From Rhizobacter sp. (GTDB lineage Bacteria > Pseudomonadota > Gammaproteobacteria > Burkholderiales > Burkholderiaceae_C): a DNA stretch of 7,248 bases. Below the pieces are notes generated by a model. That model made no database searches. It saw only the letters and a program-made list of their open reading frames with translations, and was not told the origin of the DNA. The stretch covers positions 1 to 7,248 of the forward strand of contig JANXVK010000182.1 of the NCBI GenBank assembly GCA_025351675.1, written 5' to 3'. Shown one piece after another: positions 1-6,266 of this stretch; the stretch's first letter is position 1, and each line of letters starts with the position of its first letter. The translations under genes and the position numbers were made by a program.

Positions 1-2
1 CG

Positions 3-866
3 TCAAACCGCCGGCACGAGCGCGGCCGGCGGCGTTTCGGCGCTGCGCTGTGCCGCACGCTGCGACCAGTCGAAAATTTCCAGCCGGCCGTCGGCATGCT
101 CGATCAGCGCCGTCAGGCTCTCGACCCAGTCGCCGTCGTTCGCATACAGCACGCCCTCGATCTCACGCAACTCGGCGTGGTGGATGTGGCCGCACACGAC
201 ACCCTGCAGCCCGCGCTTGCGCGCCTCGCGCGCGACCGCGACCTCGAAGTCGCTGACGTAACTGACCGCGCGCTTGACCTTCAGCTTCAGGTACCTCGAC
301 AGGCTCCAGTACGGCAGGCCCAACCGTGCGCGCATCGAGTTCAGGTGCCGGTTCAGCTTCAGCGTGAACTCGTACATCGTGTCGCCGACATGCGCGAGCC
401 ACTTCGCGCACTGGATCACGCCGTCGAACAGGTCGCCGTGGATCACCCAGAGCCGGCGGCCGTCGGCCGTCTCGTGAATCCACTCGTCCGCCACCTCGAT
501 GCCGCCGAAGTTGTGCTGCACGTATTTGCGCGCGAACTCGTCGTGGTTGCCGGGCACGAAGATCACGCGCGTGCCCTTGCGCGCCTTGCGCAGCAGCTTC
601 TGCACCACGTCGTTGTGGGCCTGTGGCCAGTACCAGGCGCGGCGCAGCTGCCAGCCGTCGATGATGTCGCCGACGAGGTAGAGCGTCTCGCACTCGACAT
701 GCTTCAGGAAGGCGAGCAGCGCGTCGGCCTGGCAGCCCGGTGTGCCCAGGTGCAGGTCGGAGATCCAGACCGTGCGCACGCGCAGGTGGCCGGCCGGCGA
801 CTCGTCCGCGTCATCGCCCGGCTTGGAGTCGAGCGGCAGTTCCATCGAGGAGAGGTCGCGCTGCAT
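3..866 (-). CDS. plcP: PlcP-like metallophosphoesterase (UDP-2,3-diacylglucosamine diphosphatase/COG2908 family)
   Basis: A 287-aa cytoplasmic calcineurin-type phosphoesterase with no signal peptide or membrane segment. The metal-binding motifs are complete: D37-L-H39, G66-D67, G106-N-H-D-E110, H143-G-D145 and G226-H-I-H229. The segments WYWPQAHNDVVQKLLRKARKG (residues 78-98), YWSLSRYLKLKVK and GDWVESLTAL match, as I recall it, PlcP of Sinorhizobium meliloti, a PhoB-controlled phospholipase C that removes phospholipid head groups during phosphate starvation. True LpxH of lipid A synthesis has GNRD where this protein has GNHD, so LpxH is less likely, although automatic annotation usually uses the LpxH name. 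The ATG at 866 is chosen because the longer frame (to 953) would start inside the putative promoter; the ATG at 845 is an equally plausible start. Neither has a clear Shine-Dalgarno. The gene is divergent from ppk2 behind tandem PHO-box-like repeats. The stop codon lies at 3-5, so the gene is complete. Confidence 0.88.
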   Translation of the reverse strand: MQRDLSSMELPLDSKPGDDADESPAGHLRVRTVWISDLHLGTPGCQADALLAFLKHVECETLYLVGDIIDGWQLRRAWYWPQAHNDVVQKLLRKARKGTRVIFVPGNHDEFARKYVQHNFGGIEVADEWIHETADGRRLWVIHGDLFDGVIQCAKWLAHVGDTMYEFTLKLNRHLNSMRARLGLPYWSLSRYLKLKVKRAVSYVSDFEVAVAREARKRGLQGVVCGHIHHAELREIEGVLYANDGDWVESLTALIEHADGRLEIFDWSQRAAQRSAETPPAALVPAV

Positions 867-874
867 GAGACGGC

Positions 875-880
875 ATCGTC
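875..880 (-). promoter_or_regulatory. plcP: Possible -10 element of plcP
   Basis: GACGAT on the minus strand matches TATAAT at only three positions, but these include the important A2 and T6. It lies 10 bp beyond the last PHO-box-like repeat, where the -10 of a PhoB-activated promoter should fall. Transcription would begin near 868. That gives an almost leaderless message for the ATG at 866, or a leader of about 23 nt for the ATG at 845. Confidence 0.3.
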
Positions 881-890
881 GCGTCGGCCG

Positions 891-930
891 GTGACGGCCT
901 TGTGTCAGATGCGTGACGCCGCGATGACAC
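891..930 (-). promoter_or_regulatory. Putative tandem PHO box (PhoB sites), facing plcP
   Basis: Read on the minus strand there are four 7-mers, each separated by 4 bp and so at an exact 11-bp period: GTGTCAT (930-924), GCGTCAC (919-913), CTGACAC (908-902) and CCGTCAC (897-891). Against the known PhoB half-site CTGTCAT/C they match at 6, 5, 6 and 6 of 7 positions, and G3, C5 and A6 are invariant. The array ends 10 bp before a possible weak -10 (GACGAT, 880-875), the spacing expected when PhoB replaces -35 contact. PhoB binding is inferred from the pattern and from the phosphate-related flanking genes. Confidence 0.68.
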
Positions 931-933
931 GAC

Positions 934-951
934 AAGTCACGACGCTGCCAC
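934..951 (+). promoter_or_regulatory. Putative PHO box facing ppk2
   Basis: AAGTCAC (934-940) and CTGCCAC (945-951) are two plus-strand 7-mers at an 11-bp step with a 4-bp spacer, matching the PhoB half-site CTGTCAC at 5 and 6 of 7 positions. The pair ends 10 bp before TAGCCT (962-967), a plausible -10. It starts only 3 bp after the oppositely oriented array serving plcP, so both divergent promoters may be PhoB-controlled. It is weaker than the minus-strand array. Confidence 0.5.
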
Positions 952-961
952 ATCGACCCGC

Positions 962-967
962 TAGCCT
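962..967 (+). promoter_or_regulatory. ppk2: Possible -10 element of ppk2
   Basis: TAGCCT keeps T1, A2 and T6 of the -10 consensus and lies 10 bp after the plus-strand PHO-box-like pair. No good -35 hexamer is present at 17 bp, as expected for an activator-dependent promoter. A start near 974 would leave a leader of about 20 nt containing the Shine-Dalgarno at 984-988. Confidence 0.38.
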
Positions 968-983
968 CGGCGCTTCTTGCCCC

Positions 984-988
984 GGAGA
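984..988 (+). promoter_or_regulatory. ppk2: Ribosome binding site deciding the ppk2 start
   Basis: GGAGA sits 6 nt before the GTG at 995. It supports that GTG as the start rather than the in-frame TTG at 977, which would place the site inside the coding sequence and has no Shine-Dalgarno of its own. Confidence 0.7.
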
Positions 989-994
989 CTTCTC

Positions 995-1918
995 GTGCTG
1001 ACCAATGACCACCAACTGATCCGCCGCATCCACGCCGACCTCGCGGACAGCTACGACGAAGAGCTCGAACTCGAGCTCGACGATCGCCATGTCGACGACA
1101 TCTCGGGAATCTCGGGCAGCCCGACCGCGCCCGACGACGACTACAAGGAGAGCCGCCGCCGCTATTTCCGCGAGCTGTTCCGGTTGCAGGGCGAGCTGGT
1201 GAAGTTGCAGGACTGGGTCGTGGCCTCGAAGCACAAGGTCGTGATCCTCTTCGAGGGCCGCGACGCAGCCGGCAAGGGCGGCGTGATCAAACGCATCACG
1301 CAGCGCCTGAACCCGCGCGTCGCGCGTGTGGCCGCGCTGCCGGCGCCGAACGACCGCGAGCGCACGCAGTGGTACTTCCAGCGCTACGTGGCCCACCTGC
1401 CTGCGGCCGGCGAGATGGTGCTGTTCGACCGCAGCTGGTACAACCGCGCCGGCGTCGAGCGCGTGATGGGTTTTTGCGGCGACGTGCAGTACGAGGAGTT
1501 CTTCCGCACCGTGCCCGACTTCGAGCGCATGCTGGTGCGCTCGGGCATCCAGGTCATCAAGTACTGGTTCTCGATTTCCGACGAGGAGCAGCACCTGCGC
1601 TTTCTCGGCCGCATCCACGACCCGCTGAAGCAGTGGAAGCTGAGCCCGATGGACCTCGAATCGCGCCGCCGCTGGGAGGAGTACACGAAGGCGAAAGAGA
1701 TCATGCTGGAGCGCACCCACATCGCCGAGGCGCCGTGGTGGGTGGTGCAGGCGGTCGACAAGAAAAAGGCGCGCCTGAACTGCATCCACCACCTGCTCGG
1801 CCAAATGCCTTACGAAGAAACCGAGCACGCGACTATCGTGCTGCCCGAGCGCGAACGCCACGAAGACTATGTGCGCCAGCCGGTGCCGCAGGACATCGTC
1901 GTGCCCGAGGTGTACTGA
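995..1918 (+). CDS. ppk2: Polyphosphate kinase 2 family protein
   Basis: A 307-aa single-domain PPK2 enzyme, which transfers phosphate between polyphosphate and nucleoside di- or triphosphates in the cytoplasm. The Walker A motif is F86-E-G-R-D-A-A-G-K94-G-G. The Walker B and start of the lid is F144[11 protein letters not shown]155. D90 and D145 are the expected catalytic/metal aspartates, and an arginine-rich lid follows near 221-240 ([13 protein letters not shown]). The [10 protein letters not shown] form and a length of about 300 residues fit the one-domain class I type, which acts mainly on ADP/GDP; the preferred direction and nucleotide cannot be read from sequence. The N-terminus carries an acidic stretch (about residues 18-35). 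The GTG start is set by GGAGA at 984-988. The divergent position from plcP with PHO-box-like repeats suggests phosphate control. ureG follows 34 bp downstream and could be co-transcribed. Confidence 0.95.
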   Translation: MLTNDHQLIRRIHADLADSYDEELELELDDRHVDDISGISGSPTAPDDDYKESRRRYFRELFRLQGELVKLQDWVVASKHKVVILFEGRDAAGKGGVIKRITQRLNPRVARVAALPAPNDRERTQWYFQRYVAHLPAAGEMVLFDRSWYNRAGVERVMGFCGDVQYEEFFRTVPDFERMLVRSGIQVIKYWFSISDEEQHLRFLGRIHDPLKQWKLSPMDLESRRRWEEYTKAKEIMLERTHIAEAPWWVVQAVDKKKARLNCIHHLLGQMPYEETEHATIVLPERERHEDYVRQPVPQDIVVPEVY

Positions 1919-1939
1919 GCGCGAAGAAAGTCGCGCCGC

Positions 1940-1945
1940 CATAAT
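1940..1945 (+). promoter_or_regulatory. ureG: Possible -10 element for a leaderless ureG transcript
   Basis: CATAAT, five of six matches to TATAAT, stands out in GC-rich DNA and ends 7 nt before the ureG ATG. Transcription would therefore start at or next to the start codon. No convincing -35 is seen 17 bp upstream. The only purine-rich stretch (GAAGAAAG, 1922-1929) is over 20 nt from the ATG, too far for a normal ribosome binding site. Confidence 0.35.
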
Positions 1946-1952
1946 CGGCCGC

Positions 1953-2600
1953 ATGGGCACTGCACTCCACCACATCGCCAACCGCACCCGCAAACTCCCG
2001 CCGCTGCGCGTCGGCGTCGGTGGGCCGGTGGGCTCTGGCAAGACGACGCTGGTCGAGATGCTGTGCAAGGCGATGCGCGAGCGCTACGACCTGGTCGTGG
2101 TCACGAACGACATCTACACGAAGGAAGACCAGCGCCTGCTGACGGTCGCCGGCGCGCTGGAGGCCGAGCGCATCATGGGTGTGGAAACCGGCGGCTGCCC
2201 GCACACCGCGATCCGCGAAGATGCTTCGATCAACCTCGAAGCGGTAGACCGCATGCTCGAGAAATTTCCGAACGCCGACATCGTCTTCATCGAGAGCGGC
2301 GGCGACAACCTCGCGGCCACCTTCAGCCCCGAGCTCAGCGACCTGACGATTTACGTGATCGACGTCGCTGCCGGCGAGAAGATCCCGCGCAAGGGCGGGC
2401 CCGGGATCACGAAGAGCGACCTGTTCGTTATCAACAAGACCGACCTCGCTCCATATGTGGGCGCAAACCTCGACGTGATGGCCGCCGACACCAGGCGCAT
2501 GCGCGGCTCGCGGCCGTTCGTGATGAGCAATTTGAAGACCAAAGCAGGCTTGGCCGAGGTCATCAGGTTCATCGAGACAAAGGGCATGCTCGCCGCCTGA
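1953..2600 (+). CDS. ureG: Urease accessory protein UreG (nickel-delivery GTPase)
   Basis: A 215-aa SIMIBI-class GTPase of the HypB/UreG family. It works with UreD/UreH, UreF and UreE to load nickel into apo-urease in the cytoplasm, powered by GTP hydrolysis. The P-loop is G24-P-V-G-S-G-K30-T-T. The metal-binding C82-P-H84 lies in the family motif [14 protein letters not shown]114-S-G-G-D-N119 is the UreG switch signature, and N161-K-T-D164 is the guanine-specificity motif. The length is normal (about 200-215 aa), with no His-rich extension of the HypB type. The ATG at 1953 is chosen because it gives the family N-terminus; upstream in-frame codons overlap the end of ppk2. No Shine-Dalgarno is seen, but a -10-like CATAAT lies 7 nt upstream. 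ureG normally ends a ureDABCEF cluster; here its left neighbours are ppk2 and plcP, so it is separated from the other urease genes. Confidence 0.97.
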   Translation: MGTALHHIANRTRKLPPLRVGVGGPVGSGKTTLVEMLCKAMRERYDLVVVTNDIYTKEDQRLLTVAGALEAERIMGVETGGCPHTAIREDASINLEAVDRMLEKFPNADIVFIESGGDNLAATFSPELSDLTIYVIDVAAGEKIPRKGGPGITKSDLFVINKTDLAPYVGANLDVMAADTRRMRGSRPFVMSNLKTKAGLAEVIRFIETKGMLAA

Positions 2601-2612
2601 TCCGCAGAGACG

Positions 2613-2627
2613 GGCCGTCCAACGGCC
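2613..2627 (+). terminator. Weak stem-loop after ureG
   Basis: GGCCGT (2613-2618) pairs with ACGGCC (2622-2627) around a 3-nt loop, 12 nt past the ureG stop. There is no T-run, so an intrinsic terminator is doubtful. The rest of the 135-bp gap before the next gene shows a run of eight C (2710-2717) and no clear promoter. Confidence 0.25.
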
Positions 2628-2735
2628 GTTGATCGAACGACTGCCCCCGGGCCGGGCGCGGCATCCTGCGACAGCGCTTCGGACACAGCTGGTGGCCGTG
2701 CGCGCCTCGCCCCCCCCGCCAGCGTGATCGGTCTC

Positions 2736-4736
2736 ATGACCCTGCCCGGCTTTGCCTCCCCGCTTCTGCGGTGGTTCAACACCCTGAAGTTCAAGATCGT
2801 CGCAATGACGGTCGTGACCGCCGTGTTGGCGGCACTCGCCAGCACGCAGCTGGCACAGACCGCCACGCGCGCCGATCTCGAACGCCTGCTGCTGGAGAAC
2901 GAGCGCGACGATGGCGAGCGCATGGCGGCGATGCTCGCGAGCAAGATCGATACGCTGGAGCGCACCCTCAAGGCGCTGGCCCGCGCAATCACGCCCGAGC
3001 AACTGAACGACCCGGTCGCGATGGCGACGATGCTGCGCGACAAGCCGGCCATGTCGGTGCTGTTTGACTCGTTCTTCGCGGCAGGGCCCGGGGGAGCCAT
3101 GCTCGCACGCGTCGAGAATGGCGCGACGACCTCGGGGCTGCCGAGCGTGGCCGAGCGTGCCTACTTCCGCACCGCCATGGCCGGCTACCAGATCGTGGTG
3201 TCGGACCCGCTGCTCAGTCTCGTCACGCGGTTGCCGATCGTCATCATTGCCACGCCCGTGCTCGCGGTCGATGGTCGAAGCGTCGGCGTCGTGGCCGGAT
3301 CGCTCGGCCTGCGCTCGACCAGCCTGTTCGCGAACCTCGCGGGTGACGGCGAGCGTGAAGACGCGCGCACGCTCGTGATGGACCGCGCCGGTACCGTCCT
3401 CGCCCACCCCGACCCCGCCCGCGTGCTGGGCAACGCGACCGACGAACCCGGTCTGGGTGAAATCTTCACGGCGTGGCACGCGTCGGGCAGCCCGATCGAC
3501 ACGCGCGGCGTCGTGTCGCTCTCGAAGTCGTACATGGTGACGTTGACGGGCATCCCGCGGTCGAACTGGGTGCTCGTGCACATCACGCCGGAGGCTGCCG
3601 CGCTCGCGCCCTTCGCCGCAGCGCAGCGCACCGCCCTGCGCGCGGCAGCCGGCGTGGGTTTGATCGCGGCGCTGCTCGCCGGCCTGCTCGCTTGGCACTT
3701 GACCCGCCCGATCTCGCGGCTGCGCGACCGCGCGCAGCAGCTGCTCAACGACGACGCACCGGCCGTCGACAGCTGGCCGCGCGAACGCGGTGAAGTCGGG
3801 CATCTGGCGAAAGCATTCCAGCGCGTCGTCGAACAACGCCAGGCGCGCCAGCGCGAAACCCAAGGCCTGCTGCAGCAACTGCGGGCGGTGCTCGACCACG
3901 CCGAAGTCGGCATCGCGCTGACACGCAACGGCCATTTCGAGCTCGTCAGCCGCAACTTTTGCCGCGTCTTCAGGCACACACCGGCGCAACTGATCGGCCA
4001 GCCGACGCGCGTGATCTACGCGTCGGACGCTGCCTATGAAGCGCTTTCGCAGCGCGCCGCGCCGGCGTTCATGGAGCGCGGCGCCTTCGACGGTGAACTC
4101 GAACTCGTGCGCCGCGACGGCCAGCCGTTCTGGGCCCACATGCGCGGTCGCGCGGTCGTGCCCGGCGACCGTTCGCAGGGCACGATCTGGACCATGGAAG
4201 ACGTGACCGAGGTGCGCGAGCAGCGCGAGCGGCTGACTTGGGCGTCGAGCCACGACTCGCTGACCGGGCTGGCGAACCGCGCGGCGTTCGAGGTGTTGCT
4301 CGAACAGGCCACCGCCCGCGCCGCGACCGAGCCGTTCTGCGCGCTGTTCATCGACCTCGACCGGTTCAAGCAGGTCAACGACACCAGTGGCCACGCCGCC
4401 GGCGACACGCTGCTGCGCGATGTGGCGCAGGTGCTGGCGGCACAGGTGCGCAAGTCCGACACGGTAGCGCGCTTGGGGGGCGACGAATTCGCGGTGCTGC
4501 TCGCCCACTGCCCGGTGGCGCAGGCGCAACTCGTGGCCGAGAAGATCCGTGGCGCCGTGGTCGCCTACGAGCTGGTCTGGGAGGGCCGAAGGCACAACGT
4601 CGGCACGAGCATCGGGCTGGTGCCGGTCGACGCTTCGATGGTCACCGCGGCCGAGGTGCTCAGTGCCGCCGACGCGGCCTGCTACGACGCCAAGCGGCAG
4701 GGCCGCAACCGCGTCGCGACGCACCCGGCGGCTTGA
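2736..4736 (+). CDS. Membrane diguanylate cyclase with Cache, HAMP, PAS and GGDEF domains
   Basis: A 666-aa inner-membrane sensor that makes cyclic di-GMP from two GTP. TM1 spans about residues 20-40 and TM2 about 302-321 (AAAGVGLIAALLAGLLAWHL). The roughly 260 residues between them form a periplasmic double-Cache sensor with the typical AYFRTAMAG near 142-150 and SDPLLSLVTRLPIVIIATPV near 156-175. A HAMP segment (LTRPISRLRDRAQQL, about 322-336) and a helical linker lead to a PAS domain (about 380-490) ending in WTMEDVTE. The GGDEF domain begins near DSLTGLANR (507-515), with FIDLDRFKQVND at 538-549 and an intact G581-G-D-E-F585 active site. R572-K-S-D575 lies five residues before it, the classical inhibitory I-site, so feedback inhibition by product is expected. 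No EAL domain is present. The start is uncertain: a GTG at 2724 would add 4 residues, and neither start has a Shine-Dalgarno. The sensed ligand is unknown. Confidence 0.94.
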   Translation: MTLPGFASPLLRWFNTLKFKIVAMTVVTAVLAALASTQLAQTATRADLERLLLENERDDGERMAAMLASKIDTLERTLKALARAITPEQLNDPVAMATMLRDKPAMSVLFDSFFAAGPGGAMLARVENGATTSGLPSVAERAYFRTAMAGYQIVVSDPLLSLVTRLPIVIIATPVLAVDGRSVGVVAGSLGLRSTSLFANLAGDGEREDARTLVMDRAGTVLAHPDPARVLGNATDEPGLGEIFTAWHASGSPIDTRGVVSLSKSYMVTLTGIPRSNWVLVHITPEAAALAPFAAAQRTALRAAAGVGLIAALLAGLLAWHLTRPISRLRDRAQQLLNDDAPAVDSWPRERGEVGHLAKAFQRVVEQRQARQRETQGLLQQLRAVLDHAEVGIALTRNGHFELVSRNFCRVFRHTPAQLIGQPTRVIYASDAAYEALSQRAAPAFMERGAFDGELELVRRDGQPFWAHMRGRAVVPGDRSQGTIWTMEDVTEVREQRERLTWASSHDSLTGLANRAAFEVLLEQATARAATEPFCALFIDLDRFKQVNDTSGHAAGDTLLRDVAQVLAAQVRKSDTVARLGGDEFAVLLAHCPVAQAQLVAEKIRGAVVAYELVWEGRRHNVGTSIGLVPVDASMVTAAEVLSAADAACYDAKRQGRNRVATHPAA

Positions 4737-4754
4737 CGCTGCTGCTGCCGCCGG
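4725..4754. terminator. Stem-loop at the convergent gene junction
   Basis: CCGGCGGC (4725-4732) and GCCGCCGG (4747-4754) form a perfect 8-bp all-GC stem with a 14-nt loop containing the diguanylate cyclase stop codon. It lies 4 nt past the sppA stop on the other strand, so it could fold in both converging transcripts. There is no T-run on either side, so it may pause or protect ends rather than terminate alone. Confidence 0.35.
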
Positions 4755-4758
4755 AGAC

Positions 4759-5766
4759 TCAGCGCATCGTGAACGCGCTCGGCAGCGCCTTCGCCGCACC
4801 CGCACCGACAGACGCGCCGAACTTCTTCGCCAGCCGTTCGGCGACGTTCTCTTTCGGCGTGTAATCGACTACCTCCTCGGCCTTGATCACTTCGCGCGCG
4901 ACGTAGTCGAGGTTGCCGAGGTGGTCCACCAGGCCCATGCCGAGCGCCTGCTCGCCGTTCCAGAACAGGCCGCTGAACATCTCGGGCGTTTCTTTCAGGC
5001 GCGTGCCGCGGCCCTGCTTCACGACCGTGATGAACTGCTGGTGGATCTGGTCGAGCATGGTCTGGATGTAGGCGCGCTGCTCGGGCGGCAGCGGCGAGAA
5101 CGGGTCGCCGATGCCCTTGTTCTTGCCGGCCGTCAGCAGGCGGCGTTCGACACCGAGCTTTTCCATCAGGCCGGTGGCGCCGAAGCTGTCCATCAGCACG
5201 CCGATCGAGCCGACCACCGAGGCCTTGTCGGCGTAGATCTCGTCGGCCGCGACCGCGATGTAATACGCGCCCGACGCGCAGGTCTCTTCGATGACCGCGT
5301 ACACCTTCTTGTCCTTGTGCAGCTTCTTCAGGCGGCGGATCTCGTCGTTGATGATGCCGGCCTGCACCGGGCTGCCGCCGGGCGAGTTGATGCGCAGCAC
5401 GATGGCCTTGGCGCTGGCGTCCTCGAACGCGGTCTTGAGGCCGGGCAGCAGGTTCTCGGCGCTTGCTTCGGCACCGGCGGCGATCTCGCCGCGCACCTCG
5501 ATCAGCGCGGTGTGCGGGCCGGTCGGCGCGGTCGCGTGGTTGCGCGCCGCAAGGATCGCATAGGCGATCGCCATCAAGAGCAGCAGCCACGACAGGCGGA
5601 AGAAGTTGCGCCAGCGGCGATCGGCGCGGCGATCGCGCAGCATGTCGCGGGCGAACTGCTCGGCGACGCCGTCCCACTGGCTCGGGTGGGTGGCGGCGGG
5701 CGCCGCGGGAACAGGGGCAGGCGGTGCGGCCGGGAACGGCGGCAATTGGTCTTCGGGGGTGCTCAT
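4759..5766 (-). CDS. sppA: S49 family peptidase (SppA-type signal peptide peptidase)
   Basis: A 335-aa membrane-anchored serine protease expected to degrade cleaved signal peptides or membrane-protein remnants, by family analogy. A Pro/Ala-rich cytoplasmic N-terminus (about 1-30) precedes one membrane segment (about 55-73, FRLSWLLLLMAIAYAILAA); the catalytic domain should face the periplasm. Family motifs are R125-I-N-S-P-G-G-S-P133, the nucleophile S165 in ETCASGAYYIA, the KASVVGSIGV strand (181-190), and the Lys partner in AGKNKGIGDPFSP (K215 or K217, the latter by spacing to the Bacillus subtilis enzyme). It is a short single-domain form, about half the length of E. coli SppA. The ATG at 5766 is preceded by GAAGG (5778-5774) 7 nt upstream. 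A small GTGC/GCAC hairpin (5779-5789) abuts this site. A weak promoter candidate (TTGTCC 5824-5819 with GAATAT 5799-5794, 19-bp spacing) lies in the 86-bp gap after the Rieske gene. Confidence 0.95.
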   Translation of the reverse strand: MSTPEDQLPPFPAAPPAPVPAAPAATHPSQWDGVAEQFARDMLRDRRADRRWRNFFRLSWLLLLMAIAYAILAARNHATAPTGPHTALIEVRGEIAAGAEASAENLLPGLKTAFEDASAKAIVLRINSPGGSPVQAGIINDEIRRLKKLHKDKKVYAVIEETCASGAYYIAVAADEIYADKASVVGSIGVLMDSFGATGLMEKLGVERRLLTAGKNKGIGDPFSPLPPEQRAYIQTMLDQIHQQFITVVKQGRGTRLKETPEMFSGLFWNGEQALGMGLVDHLGNLDYVAREVIKAEEVVDYTPKENVAERLAKKFGASVGAGAAKALPSAFTMR

Positions 5767-5852
5767 CAGTGAACCTTCGTGCTTCGCACTTCGATATTCG
5801 TCCCAGGGGCGGCCCGGCGGACAAATGGGGCCTCGTGGCCTCGCGCCGGGAA

Positions 5853-6266
5853 TCAGGCGAAGGCGGGTGTCATGTCTTGGGAAGGATACCAATAGACCTG
5901 ACCCTCGCGCTCGAACGCCTCGATCACAGTCAGCGTACCGCGCCCGCACGGGCCGCCGGCGCAGCGCCCGGTGAGCGGCTCGTACACGGCGCCGTGGATC
6001 GAGCACATGATGAATTCCTTGCCGGAATCGAGGAACTCGCCGTACTGCCAGTCCATCTCGGTCGGCACGTGCAGGCAGCGGTTCAGGTAGGCGACGACCC
6101 GGCCGTCGAAGCGCAGCACGAAGGCGCGCGCCGGTTCGCGGAAGTGCAGCACGTCGAAGACGAAGGCGTTGCCTTTCTCGGCGAGTTCGGTCGAGGCGCA
6201 GAGCGGCAGCGGGTCGGGCCGGACGGGCGCGATCGGGAGGATCGGGATGACGACAGGCTCACCCAT
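5853..6266 (-). CDS. Rieske [2Fe-2S] domain protein
   Basis: A 137-aa soluble protein that is essentially one Rieske domain. The cluster ligands are complete: C64-L-H66 and C88-S-I-H91, with 21 residues between H66 and C88. There is no signal peptide, membrane segment or catalytic oxygenase domain, so it is ferredoxin-like and its electron partner is unknown. C102 and C107 (CAGGPC) lie in the loop after the second ligand pair. The ATG at 6266 overlaps the end of the upstream HAD gene by 8 nt (ATGGGTGA), which suggests translational coupling; no strong Shine-Dalgarno is seen. An earlier in-frame ATG at 6311 lies well inside the HAD gene and is less likely. The neighbour order HAD phosphatase - Rieske - S49 peptidase after rluC suggests one operon. 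Its role is not established. Confidence 0.9.
   Translation of the reverse strand: MGEPVVIPILPIAPVRPDPLPLCASTELAEKGNAFVFDVLHFREPARAFVLRFDGRVVAYLNRCLHVPTEMDWQYGEFLDSGKEFIMCSIHGAVYEPLTGRCAGGPCGRGTLTVIEAFEREGQVYWYPSQDMTPAFA

Noticed and set aside
903..918. TGTCA-N6-TGACG resembling a CRP/FNR-type dyad
   Set aside because: The bases are better explained as two units of the 11-bp direct-repeat array. The half-site is not TGTGA or TTGAT, and the dyad is imperfect.
977..994. TTG start for ppk2 adding six residues
   Set aside because: The GGAGA at 984-988 would lie inside the coding sequence. It is well placed for the GTG at 995, and the TTG has no ribosome binding site.
96..1001. A 301-codon plus-strand open frame opposite plcP
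   Set aside because: The complementary strand encodes an intact metallophosphoesterase. This frame has no recognisable motif and no ribosome binding site.
905..2068. A 387-codon minus-strand open frame opposite ppk2
   Set aside because: It shows low-complexity His/Val/Leu-rich shadow composition, lies opposite a full PPK2 with all motifs, and crosses the PHO-box region.
2621..2630. AACGGCCGTT palindrome after ureG as an operator
   Set aside because: It is short and GC-rich with nothing else promoter-like nearby. It overlaps a weak stem-loop and is likely chance.
1833..4805. A 990-codon minus-strand open frame opposite ureG and the diguanylate cyclase gene
   Set aside because: It is an antisense shadow produced by GC-rich codon bias. 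The translation is Arg/His/Ala-rich with no domain, while the plus strand encodes complete conserved proteins.
4549..5772. A 407-codon plus-strand open frame opposite sppA
   Set aside because: It is a shadow of the S49 peptidase gene, with Arg/Ala/His-biased composition and no domain.
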